From NCBI GenBank assembly GCA_038503075.1, contig JBCAML010000007.1, forward strand, positions 744,001-808,000: 64,000 nt of DNA, given 5' to 3'. Positions within the stretch are counted from its first letter, which is position 1. Each line of letters starts with the position of its first letter. The translations under genes and the position numbers were made by a program. A model generated the notes under the pieces. That model was not told where the DNA came from. It ran no database searches and saw nothing but the letters and a program-made list of their open reading frames with translations. Source of the stretch: Gyromitra esculenta. Lineage: Eukaryota > Ascomycota > Pezizomycetes > Pezizales > Discinaceae. This document shows, piece by piece, positions 1-10,583 of this stretch.

Positions 1-76
1 TGCGCCTGGAAGCTTTGCTTCAAACCTCTCTTGCATGCTTGCTTCTAGGCGCGTGGTGCAACCCCAGCCCTGGGGA
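1..76. other. unassigned flank of solo LTR B
   Basis: Short unique sequence left of the first LTR. No ORF or repeat is recognised. It ends in CATAG, the left copy of the 5-bp duplication around the following solo LTR. Confidence 0.4.
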
Positions 77-215
77 CATAGTGTAAGACCGGTACTTCTT
101 ACGGCACAGGAAATCTCCGAGAAGCTTTAGATAACAATCTAGATGCTATAACCTGCCCGGTTGCTATCCGCAACACAATACACAGGCGCAAGTCCTAACT
201 GCTTCATATGAACTG

Positions 216-622
216 TCTCACGGTTGAGTCCCTCGTTAAGCCCTTCAGTATCCCTGAATGTAAGCAGTGCTACTTAAACGGGGTAGCAACACGTTCAAAG
301 AGTGCAGTGTTTCTACAAGTTCTACAAGGGGTCTGTCTCAAGGCGAGACAAGTGCAGCGTAGTGAACAGCGACAGCGAGAGTTCTGAGGTAGAACCGAGA
401 TAGTATTCCAGCGGGTACAGAAGAAGGTAACGAGAACGTTGCTTAAAGAAAGAAGAAGAAGACAAAGAACGACCGAAATCCATCGCTTAAATACCCCACT
501 TTTGCCAAGCCCTAACCAATACCCGACAACAACCGAAACACAAAGACATTATACTAACACCTGAAATCCGTCTCAACCACCAAGCGAGATTTTACCCTAA
601 GACTTCGTTCCAATCCATGAAA
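216..622 (-). mobile_element. solo LTR, family C, nested in LTR B
   Basis: On the plus strand it begins TCTCACGG and ends CCATGAAA. It is flanked by AACTG (211-215) and AACCG (623-627), a 5-bp TSD with one change. The intact target sequence is visible at 37120-37140 in the sister LTR B. The stem-loop with loop GCCTT is kept here with stem TGTCTC/GAGACA (334-350). Confidence 0.9.
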
Positions 623-924
623 AACCGCTAAAAGATAACCATAGGGTTCAAGGTAGGGATCGAGCAAAGTTCCGTGAAGAACTTCCAATAGTAAAGTTTT
701 AATAATTAACGCTGAAGGGCCAAGGCCTTGAGAAGCGAGATAAAAGTACTTCACAAGGAAAAGAGTAAATTGCACAGAAGTGATTTTTGCTAGAAACAAT
801 ATAATATTGATAAGGCTTGATCTGTGTTGCTAATGATCTGACTCAGAGATTACATCCACTGCGAGAGTATTTATAATGCCTCCTCTCTACTATGTTTGGG
901 TATAGTGTGGTGTAGAGGCGCTAA

Positions 925-1658
925 TGTAACGGATCTACAATACCGTTACCTGCAGTGAAGCATAATAGCACCGGACAAGCAGAGAGGTAGTAAGGATCAG
1001 CATGAGTGCTGTAGCTACCACATGTTGGAGGATACCTGCTACCCTGCTGTTCCGATGGAGTGGAATCAGCGAGAATAACATTTGCTGACGAGCCAATGAT
1101 ATATCTCTGGTGATACCAAACACAGGAAGCTCCTGTGGTGGCGTTTCCAATCCATCCGTCCATATACTAGCGGCCCAGAGCCACTGGTGCGGCAATAGGG
1201 AAACTATTAAGTGCAGGACACCTCACATGCAACAGTAGACTGATCAGCGCCAATTCCTACATCCAGCATAGGCATGGCATGCAGCTGGCGGATCAAGAAG
1301 GTCTAACTGGACAGAACAACCGAAGAGTGTCGGAGAGCGCCGAAGTAATCATCAGCTGAATCCTGAGGTGTCCCGCTCGCAAAATCTTGGCATGTTCTCA
1401 GGGTCTCGACGGGCCCCCAGCAGAGTAGAACAGAAAGAGGATGCCGAGTCAACAGCACTATAAAGATAGTGCATGACCCCGCCACCTGTTGCTCTTCTTC
1501 CCAGTCTCAGGAAAAAGAATACTACCGAGTAGAGCCCTTAAGATTATTGAGTATCTTGCATGAAAATACTCTTAACATCTCAACCTGATTTAGTATTTGC
1601 AACGGCCGTATTCCTATACCTATTCCCACTACAGAGCAGTAGGACTACTCCCGTTACA
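925..1658 (-). mobile_element. solo LTR, family A, nested in LTR B
   Basis: The ends are TGTAACGG and CCGTTACA, a canonical TG..CA inverted terminus. The TSD GCTAA lies at 920-924 and 1659-1663. The empty site is present at about 36830-36850 in the other LTR B copy, where the flanks are contiguous with a single GCTAA. This confirms the boundaries directly. Confidence 0.93.
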
Positions 1659-2185
1659 GCTAATTACTATGACAACATAAAACCACTTCGCCTTATCTCC
1701 ATACCCGATACCCCATTGAGTTCTCTGGCCCCGATCCGCAATTCTCCGAGCAGTATGCATGTCGGTAACACGGGAGTTACATATTCTTCTTCATTGCGTT
1801 CATCTCTTCGAAATGATCATTTCGCCTATCCGAAATGTTGCGTAGCATTGCGTTCCCTTATCTTTGTCAGTCTGTAACTCCGCCAGTATTGGTCCGATTC
1901 GCAATCTGTTTGAACCACAGCGAAGCCAGGCACTTCCCCTATATACCCTCCAGATCCCATTCCACCGGATGGTTTTGCTTGACGGCCTAGGGGTTACTTT
2001 TGCCCTCCGGGACAGGTCTTTTCTGGTGCTGTCCCCCTTCTCCAAATACTATACCTATTGGAAGGATTGGAGGCAGGGTAACAGGCTCCAGTCCCGATCC
2101 GGAAGGTGCTAAAGTAGGGTAACTCCAAAGATAGGGTAACTTCAGGGCCAGGAACTCCTTCAAAAGGTACATGTATAACACATAG

Positions 2186-2353
2186 CATTTTTTGTAAAGT
2201 CAATTTTTTTTCGGATTTTTTTTTTCTCGAAGTTGAAACCCTGACTCTAGGAACTTAGAGAATTCATAGGAGAGCTGCAACGCCTGAACTGTAACCCACA
2301 CTTACCCTACCTCCGTGGGGTCACCCTAGCTCCGAAAGGTGGCGTTGCCTCAA
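2186..2353. other. intergenic, T-rich, nothing recognised
   Basis: This stretch contains long T runs (around 2205-2230) and no ORF or repeat that can be assigned. Confidence 0.4.
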
Positions 2354-2765
2354 TCTCATGGTTCCCGTCTCGCTAAGCCCTTCAGTATCCCTGAAGGTGA
2401 GCAGAGCTACTTAGACCAAGGGGGAAGAGCTAAAGGGTACACAGTTTCTACAAGCCACACGCGATGGTCTACCTCATGGTGAGATAAGTGCAGTGAAGTG
2501 GACAGCAACAGTGAGGATTCTGAGGTAGAATCTTTCATGGATGGTTGTCGCATTGTGGTACGGATGTTTTATTGCTCTATTCGAGTGTATGGTTGCTTGG
2601 CTTTGCGGTTATCTCTTTTCTTCTCTTGGTTTCCTTTTACAATGAGTCAGACATGTGTCATCGAAAGGTCGGATTTTAGGTATATAAGCGAGAGGAAAGC
2701 CCTCCTGTTGTACTTTTCCTTCTTTTCTCTTTAAGCAACGTCTTCTATAGTATACTCTTGTATTT
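2354..2765. mobile_element. fused fragments of LTR C (minus) and LTR D (plus)
   Basis: 2354-2530 matches the start of a family C LTR in minus orientation (TCTCATGG, then the CTTCAG/CTGAAG stem-loop). It breaks off after GAGGTAGAA. 2533-2765 starts TTTCATGG and follows a family D LTR in plus orientation as far as the AAGCAACGT segment and a little beyond, then stops. The two are head to head, so this is a rearranged or truncated pair and not a solo LTR. No TSD was found. Confidence 0.6.
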
Positions 2766-3717
2766 AAACATTAAAACAATTGAGTAGGTGTGTTGATCCT
2801 ACTGTTTAATATAACGCTAAACCAGATTAGACACTTTTTGCCAGATTTGGAAGCACATCGATTTTCTTGATATTTAGATTTTATATATGATATCGCTATA
2901 TGTATCAAAACACATGTTATTGTTATAATTACTTTTATAAGGTATCGTGAATAGTACATCATCCAAATAGTTTGCTTTACAAATATTCAAATTCACTTTT
3001 GAACCTTTTCCCTTCATGTTCTTTCTTCGAGCCAATCCTAACATAAAATTTTAGTGTTTTTGTCTTCTCACTTCAATACTTCAACACTAATTATTGCTCG
3101 ATTCACCATTCTCAACAACATTCAAAAACCCTAACCCTTCGTGATGTCATTCCCCAAACCTTCACAAATATCATTCGTATGCTTGGATACACAATCATAC
3201 TAAACATTAGATTGTGTTGCTTTTTCAGCCTACGTCACCTACAACTTTGTTGTTGTATGAATAGTGTTGGACATCGTACATTTTGCACCGGATCGCTTCT
3301 TATTCTTTCTTTTTGCTCTGAATCAGCTGATTCACCTCATTCTTAGTTTGAGCTATCAACTCTCACCATGTGCCTTTCCGCATTCAATTTCCTATTTTAG
3401 CCCGTGGCAAGTTATTTTCTGCTCGATTAAACCTGTTTGGTATGTAGTACGTGTGATCTTAGAGCAGTTGTTAAGCTCAATTGCACAGACATCTTTGATA
3501 TCTGTACAGAATTGGCATAATTTTTGGTTTCTCTTGGTTTCGCTTATTGCTTCTCTTTTGGTGTGTATGTTATAATTAGTTCCTGTATTATAGCTTTGGA
3601 CATGACGTGTTAAATACCCCATGATTCCCACCTGGGTTTTCATTCTCCGCTTTCTTCTTCTTCTTTCAAACATTCGCGGTTTACTTCAGTCACCCTTACC
3701 TTTACCAACTCACACTT
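2766..3717. other. AT-rich region without recognised genes
   Basis: Only short overlapping ORFs are present on both strands (for example near 3264-3575), none with a recognisable domain. It may be the 5' region of the gene or mobile element that follows. Confidence 0.35.
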
Positions 3718-3792
3718 TTGGATGAACATTTTTCACACAGTATCAATTGTAAGTATTATTTCCACATGCCTATTTATTATTCTTTTGTTGGC

Positions 3793-5466
3793 AGAATCTC
3801 CTCAATTTCTGGTGTGGGTGGATTCAAATCGGCAAAAGTCCTTCATCATGATGCAGATGGTGCATCCCGTGAGGTGTCTGTGAAGTACTACCAAAACACC
3901 GACAACACTCTCTATCCTGATCGAGTATACCTATTTTATGGCACTGTTATCTTTTTCGCTGGAAACACTCCAAAGGCTGGCTACCATCTATCATCCTTTT
4001 GTATGCCTCATACTTTTTGATTATGCTAATAACACAAGTAGTACTCATTGATCCGTAATGTCAAGCTTATGAACAACGCACCTGCAGACAAATTTATTTC
4101 CAATGATCCCTTCTGTACATCAACTGTCACTATGCTCTCGGATCTTGAAGATATGCCCAATACAACGTATTCTCACTTTCAAGGTCAGATGTATCAGTAT
4201 AATAGTGAGGCTAAAGAAGATGTGCTGGTAAGAGCTTAAATTATTCCACCCGTTAAAACAAATTTGACAAAGCTAATTTGAATCTTGTAGTGCGCTCTCA
4301 CCTTTTTGATTGACACCAAAGTCCTATTGTTCGCAAAGTTGGTTAAATATTTGCATTTGGGGAAAGTACTGGATATAGCTTTCAGGTATATTTATGAGAG
4401 TGATATAGATAGAGGTAAGATCACATCAATTACTCAACACCAATTTTTTAGCTCTCAATTTACTAAATATTTGACATTATAGCATATGGGATAACTTTCA
4501 CGGATTGACTTAGAGGATGACTCGTGGTTTGATTGGTAATTGTATCGTTGTTTCGGATGGTTGTATAATTCCTTTGTTGTTCGGTTATGTTTGGGGTGGT
4601 TGGAACAATGTCTTTATGTTTCGGTTGTTGACGGGTTGTTGTTGGTGTTACCAAAAAGTGGGGTATTTAAGGAAGGATTTCGGTCGCTCTTGTTTCTGTT
4701 CTCTTCTTTCCTTAAGCAACGTTCTCGTTTACCTTCTCCTGTATTTGTCGGAATAACTATCTCGATTCTATCTCAGAATCCTCGCTGTCGCTGTCCACTT
4801 CGCCGCACTTATCTCGCCTTGAGATAGACCCATCGTAGAACCTGTAGAAACGCTGCACTCTTTGAACGCGTTGATACCTCATTAAGTAGCACTGCTCACC
4901 TTCAGGGATACTGAAGGGCTTAACAAGGGACTCAACCGTGAGAATAACTCACGCTATAAATTTCTCACGTAATGGTGTTCCCAAAGATGACAAAGCCTCC
5001 ATATTCCAAACTCCGATGTCCAAACGCAAGGTTTTATTGGGCCCACTCAATACCTCGCCAAGTCCAATGAAGATAATTAAGCCAGATCCAGACAGTGGTC
5101 CTGCAACACCTACAAAATCAGGAGTGTCTTCAAGCACAATACCAGGATCGCCAGGTCAGTTTCACATATAACAAGTATTGTGGATTTTAATACTCACTAC
5201 TCCTATTAGTAGGGCCCATTCGAGCTAAGCTGAACTTTGGACGAGATGCTGATAGAAGCAATCTGTTCAAACGACCGGAAGCAAGAGCGAGTCGTACTCC
5301 TTTTCATAGTCCAGAGCGTTCCGATGATCAGCCATTACCTATGGAAACTATTGATATGGTTGATTCTTCTTCGGACGAGGATGAATTGTCTGCTGCAGTG
5401 TCCATCCAGTCTTCAAAGTCTAAACATGGTGGTAAAGGACAAGGGAGAGGAAAGGATAAAATGTAA
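3793..5466 (+). pseudogene. unknown multi-exon gene upstream of the Helitron, split by a solo LTR
   Basis: Coherent coding blocks can be joined through fungal-type introns. The last blocks join cleanly: an intron starting GTAAGAGC after 4229 ends at TAG before TGCGCTCTC (4291). A second starts GTAAGATC near 4415 and ends TAG near 4483. A third is 5155-5212. The frame is kept through to TAA at 5464-5466. Removing the solo LTR 4496-4943 and one ATAAC restores the frame, so the gene was intact when hit. The intron near 4001-4041 does not join in frame, and the first exon is not resolved. The N-terminal part (GVGGFK to LFYGTVIFF) suggests a small beta-rich fold, possibly OB-like, but this is inference. 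The C-terminus is Ser/Pro-rich, then acidic (DSSSDEDE), then basic and Gly/Lys-rich. It lies 110 bp before the Helitron gene on the same strand and may belong to that element. Function unknown. Confidence 0.5.
4496..4943 (+). mobile_element. solo LTR, family C, in an exon
   Basis: It begins TTTCACGG and ends CCGTGAGA. The TSD ATAAC lies at 4491-4495 and 4944-4948. It sits inside coding sequence of the unknown gene 3793-5466. It keeps the TATTTAAGG box, the AAGCAACGT segment and the hairpin with loop GGATA. Confidence 0.92.
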
Positions 5467-5547
5467 CAATAGAAGGATTGGATACTGTATCTTTTTTTTA
5501 TATTTTTTATATTTTCAATTTTGTCATGGTGGAATAATATAAGGGCT

Positions 5548-5570
5548 TTACTGATAGAGAAACTCAGTAA
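5548..5570 (+). promoter_or_regulatory. small inverted repeat before the Helitron start codon
   Basis: TTACTGA and TCAGTAA pair as a 7-bp stem around a 9-nt loop, 7 bp before the ATG at 5577. Significance is uncertain. Confidence 0.25.
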
Positions 5571-5576
5571 ACCAAA

Positions 5577-8500
5577 ATGTCAATTCGCTTTCGCTCATAT
5601 GTCCCTCATCGTACAACTAGCACCCAAATAGCAGGTGATATGACGAATATATCACAATCCATTGCATTGACAGCTGTACCATCAGATGATATCCTGATGG
5701 ATTCTGGTGGCCTGTTTTCTACTTTTAGTTTTGTTCAACATAGTAATCAACAATCTCGCCAATACGCAGAGTCTACCAGTAATAGAAGACCTCGATTGGA
5801 CAACACTAGAAAGGAATCCTCACCAAAAACCAACATCCACAGCTCCATCCAAAGCATCTTTAGCCCTGATGTACCTTTTCAACGACTTCTTTCTAGGTTT
5901 CGAACCACTTATGACACATATTTCCCTGACTGTCCATGTTCTTTTTGTGGCATATTGATGCTTCCACGTCACGTCAACTGGATCAATAAGGATAATAACA
6001 AAATTTATCCTCTTGTAGCTGTTTTAGGCTTTTCAGTATCCGAGAGAATGAAAAGTGGATCACCACAAATCGCTGTCTGTACTCATTGCAAGACAACTCC
6101 CAGGGAACCACCAGCTGCAGGCCCATGGCCTGACATTCTTATCAGTTTGTCTCAACGCTCTAGGATTTTCCTAAGTCCTGTTTCTCTGCAGACAAGCTTG
6201 GGCCGCACACAAAGTCACTCTCAGACAATTAATCCTTATGCTACCTACTGCACTGTCACTGGTAAGATTTCCATCTCGTGTTCCAAATACATTGAGTGCT
6301 GAAATTTGGTAGGGAAGATGTCATTATCGAATAATGAACATGCTGTTGCATTGTTTAGTGGCTGTATTGGTGCTTTTTTGGAAAGTTCCAATAACTCGGT
6401 TGATCAAGGTCATGATATTCAACATCTGCAACACTGCCGTGACTGGCTATTAGCAAACAATCCACTATATCACAGATATGATGTTCGTACTCACTTGCAA
6501 CGTCATCCAGTTCCCACTGCTTCTATCTCATCATTAGCTCCACCAGAAGAGTCACGTCCAATGAATCGTCCAGATCTTGTCCTCCATCCCTTTGACTATA
6601 CATCAGCAACAGCAAACGAAGATCATCGTGGATTCAGACTGCCTGTTGGATCTTTACCAGGTCCATCTTCAAGCCCTGAACATCATCATATAGGTCTCAC
6701 ACGATCTGATCCTGCCTTAGAACCTCTTTTGTTTCCTGTTCTCTATCCATGGGGTCAGGGTCACTGGCAGTTGGCTTCACGACAAGAAAGGATCCCTTAT
6801 CACAACACTCGGTTGGTGGACACCAAGACAAAGTTAAACTCCATCGTTTCACATTATCGGGATGACCACTACTGGCCTGCATGGACTTACATGGAAATTG
6901 AAGCCTCTCGCATCTTCCAAAATAATTGCAGATTAATCAAAGGCCAAGCTCAACGATCAGCAGATCAACGATATACTGCTTCTCAACTACTCCAACCCAG
7001 TCAATATGGTTCTTGGTCCATCCTCAACGAAGAACTCACTACCACGATTCCCAAGTTTATTCGAACTGGTGATACCTTTTTTAGTACTGCTGAGGCCAAG
7101 ATTCGTTGTATGCTTCAAACATTTGGGGTTCCAACACTATTTGTCACAACAACCTTCTCAGAACGTTGGCCAAAGTATCAGCAAATTCTCCTTCAAACTG
7201 GCAACCATGATACCTTACCCTCCAATCGCCCATGGGATGCTATTCAATACTACTATGAACGTTGGCACTGGATCAAAACAACCTATTTTCGTGGATCAAC
7301 TGTCTCAGGCTTTGGTCAGTTGCGGGAGCTGGTGGAACGTCATGAATTTCAACTGCGTGGCGCTATTCACACTCATTCACTTCTTTGGACAGAATTTGAT
7401 CAATCAGAGTTAATTGGCAAAGCCTTTATCCGTGCAGATATTCCTGATCCAGAAATGGAATCTGAGTTGTATGAGCTGGTCTTGATGCATCAAATACATC
7501 ACTGCCATATCCATCTTTGTGGGCGTGATGATACAATGACAGGCCCATGCCGTAAAGGCTTTCCTGCAGAATTGTCACCAATCACGTTCCAAAAGCCAGG
7601 AGAAGTCAGATACACATACCGCAGGCTGACTGAAGCTGATCAGTATGTTGTTCCGTACTGCCCACAACTTCTTCTCCTGTGGCAGGCTCATTGCAATGTC
7701 CAGTACTGCACTTCCGGAGGTCTGGCAAAATACATTTCAAAGTATGTCACAAAAGCTGAACCAAAATCTTTGGTTGATATCAGGAGTGAGAATCATACCA
7801 CATCACATCTTCTTTCGTAGGATGGGTTCAATGGAGTGCATGGTTTTGTTATTGAGCTTTCCCATCTTTCAAATGTCGAGTGGCTGTTTGTATCTTCCAA
7901 CCTCTATTCCTGCTGAACGAACATCAGTTGTCAAACCTGCTTGGCTTCTCGAACAGCAAGCTGACGATGACACACCCTACTATCCCGATGCATTAGAAAA
8001 GTATTTTGCTCGACCAGCACATCCCATGTTTGAGAGACTTACATATTTCCACTATCATTCTTATTATAAGCTGGAACGGAGAAAAAGGAGAAGTGAAGGC
8101 AATTATTGGCCTGACAAAAATGGAAACTTTGTATATGCCCGTAAAAAGGTAAAGTTGTGTCAAAGGTTTGCTTGAATATTTGTTAACATGGAATATAGCC
8201 TGTCCTGATCCGTACTGTTCATCGTCGCTAGCTGATGGTGATTCATTCTTTTTCGTCAAACTTCTTCAACTGAAGCCATGGAGATCTGACGAAGAGATCT
8301 TTGGTAACGGCAACTTCACTACTTACAAAGATCACATGTTAGCTCAGTTTCCAAATCTCTATCATGATTTGATGTCAACATACCGGTCAGGAATCCATCA
8401 ACATTCACTTCAGCAAGCAGATATTTACCTGGAGCTCCTTGATACGATTGTCGATGGTCATTGCGTATCTGTGAAGTCAGTAATTCAAGACCAGTTAATT

Positions 8501-9897
8501 ATGATGCAACGTTCTCCACTCCCAGTCCCCAACTCAATGGCAATATTTGATCTTCGTGGAGATCAATACACGGCATACTGTAACATTACTCAAGCAGTAG
8601 CTCAAGCTCGCTTAGGCAGCCCTGGAGTGAAATTGTTTATTACTGGCCCTGCAGGTACTGGCAAGTCCTATTTGCTTCGTGCCTTACAGCAATGGTTTTC
8701 AAGTCAGCGTATGGAGTTCCTGTTACTTGCACCTACTGGAATAGCTGCCAACAACATAAATGGTCAAACGATTCACTGTGCCCTTCACATTGGTGGTCAT
8801 GGAGATGGTGGTGGACTGAAATCGAACATCTTTCAGTCAACGGAAAAGCTTCACCAACTCAAAAAAGTCAGGGTTCTGATTATTGACGAGATATCCATGG
8901 TTAACTCTGACCTATTTGAATTCATATCCTCTCTCTTTGCTCGCCTTCACAACAATATCAAGCCTTTTGGTAACCTCCATGTATTGTGTTTGGGCAATTT
9001 GTTGCAATTGCCTCCTGTCACCGGAAAGAAGATTTTCTTTTCACCAATATGGAGGCTTTTCAGTCCAATATTTCTGCGGCAATCAATGCGTCAACGTGAG
9101 GATCCTGCCTTTTTTAACCTATTAAACGATCTGCGTTTTGGCAACATCAGTCCTGCCAGCAGTGAAATAATTCAACAAAAAGTTCAAGCCTTTCACGCCC
9201 CTGCAAAAACCTACCTAACAACTTATTTGGTCTCTTTTCGCCAAACAGCCAACAAAATCAACAATCTTCTTCTTGATACCCTACCTGACACTATGAGACA
9301 TGTCTTCCATGCAATTGATCGAGAGGAAGGACAACTTCTATCAAAGGAATCACATGAACGTACCTTCAAAAAAGGTACCAACTATCCTGTGGAGGTTGTC
9401 TGTGTACTTGGAGCAAAAGTAATGTTTTTAAATAACACATTACTCTCTGTTGGAGTATCCAATGGGACCTGTGGGGTGATTGTTGCCATTCGAGAAGAAA
9501 GACTACCGACTGTAGCATTCCCTACTATTGAGGGTATACGGGTAAGATGAAAATATGCATTGTTTAGTAAACAGTCAGTAACTAACATGCAATGTAGATG
9601 GTGGAAATACAACTTGATACAGTCCACTTTCGCAGTTATGGAATCCTATATTCCAGGACTCAGTTGCCAATTCAAAATGCTTTCGCACTCACGATCCACA
9701 AAACACAAGGGCTCTCCTTGAACAATATTTGCGTTGCATTAGATCAAACCCTTTTTAGTGCTGGTCAGGCGTATACTGCATTAAGTAGGGCCAAACGCTG
9801 GGAAGATGTCAGTATCTCCTGTTTTGATTCATTAGCAGTAAAATTTGACATTGAGGCTGTGAAAGAATATGAGAGATTGGCGGTGTTGGTATCATAA
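5577..9897 (+). pseudogene. Helitron Rep-helicase (decayed)
   Basis: This is the rolling-circle transposase of a Helitron: an HUH endonuclease fused to a Pif1-like helicase. Exon 1 (5577-6261) has cysteine pairs CSFC and CTHC that look like a zinc finger. The intron 6262-6312 joins in frame to the Rep part. The HUH motif is His-Thr-His at about 7368-7376, and the paired tyrosines are in KYISKY (about 7730-7747). A frame change near 7800-7818 links to RRMGSMECM. Another intron (8149-8198) and a frame change near 8211-8216 lead to the helicase. Walker A is GPAGTGKSY (about 8644) and Walker B is LIIDEIS (about 8876). The intron 9542-9597 joins to the C-terminal helicase motif ALTIHKTQG and the ALSRA block. 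Two apparent frameshifts make it inactive or mis-assembled. The 5'-TC and 3'-CTRR termini were not found. The class call is firm. Element limits are not known. Confidence 0.85.
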
Positions 9898-10583
9898 GTC
9901 ATAGTAGTGTGTTCAGTGCTGGTGCCAATTGTCGTGAATATTTGATGTCGAAAATATTAAGAGATCAAGAAGTGGAAAGTAGATGGTTATGCTGTAGCGA
10001 ATTAGTGGTAACGAGGAAAATAAGGTCAGGAGAGTTTAATAAACTAAGGGGTGATTAGTCTCAAGAGAATGGTAAATTGTTCTGGGACTGTTAAAATGAT
10101 TGTGGTGGTAACAAGGTAACAGTCTCAAAGAAAGTAGAAAAACAGTATTTAGTAACGAGGAAGTAAATAGTGGTAGCCAGGATGCTGCATGTGGCAGTTG
10201 AAAAATTTGTAGTAAGGTAAAACCATGCAGATAATGCTGTTTGATGTTCTTGCTAAAACATTGGTAACAGTAATTATAATTATATTAGTAGTAGTAGTTG
10301 GAGATATAGAACACTGGCATAAAAGATATTCATTTTCTTGATCGTTAGTAGAGTAAACCTGTTCGAACAGCATCTAAATATAGAGGGTTAGTACTTACTG
10401 CCTAGTGCCATGCAATATAACACACAAATGACCTGTTAACATTCCATACCGTAAAGACACTCAACTTGTAAATCACACATGAATACAAAGAAAATCCACT
10501 AATTATTACATCTTGGCTTTTCCTGCCTCATACCCTTTTGCCTTTCCCTCTTTGCTTCTCGTAGCTCAGCTCTATGACTCTTT
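9898..10583. other. spacer between Helitron gene and dioxygenase-like gene
   Basis: AT-rich, with no supported coding region. It should hold the 3' ends of both convergent genes and possibly the Helitron 3' terminus, but I could not identify a hairpin followed by CTRR. Confidence 0.4.

Larger units (their letters stand above)
82..2180 (-). mobile_element. solo LTR, family B, carrying two younger solo LTRs
   Basis: The outer ends are TGTAAGACCGG and its partner TATAACA. A direct CATAG duplication lies at 77-81 and 2181-2185. The same sequence occurs in reverse at 36313-37260 as an uninterrupted copy of about 948 bp. Removing the two nested insertions (216-622 and 925-1658) and their TSDs leaves about 945 bp, so this is a complete solo LTR. 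No matching internal coding region is present in the window. The short ORFs inside it are chance ORFs. Confidence 0.85.

Noticed and set aside
2766..3717. Genes in ORFs 2771-2962, 3264-3575 and 3392-3673
   Set aside because: AT-rich, overlapping on both strands, with no recognisable domain or splice pattern.
9898..10583. Helitron 3' terminus
   Set aside because: Looked for a GC-rich hairpin followed by CTRR; no candidate was convincing by eye.
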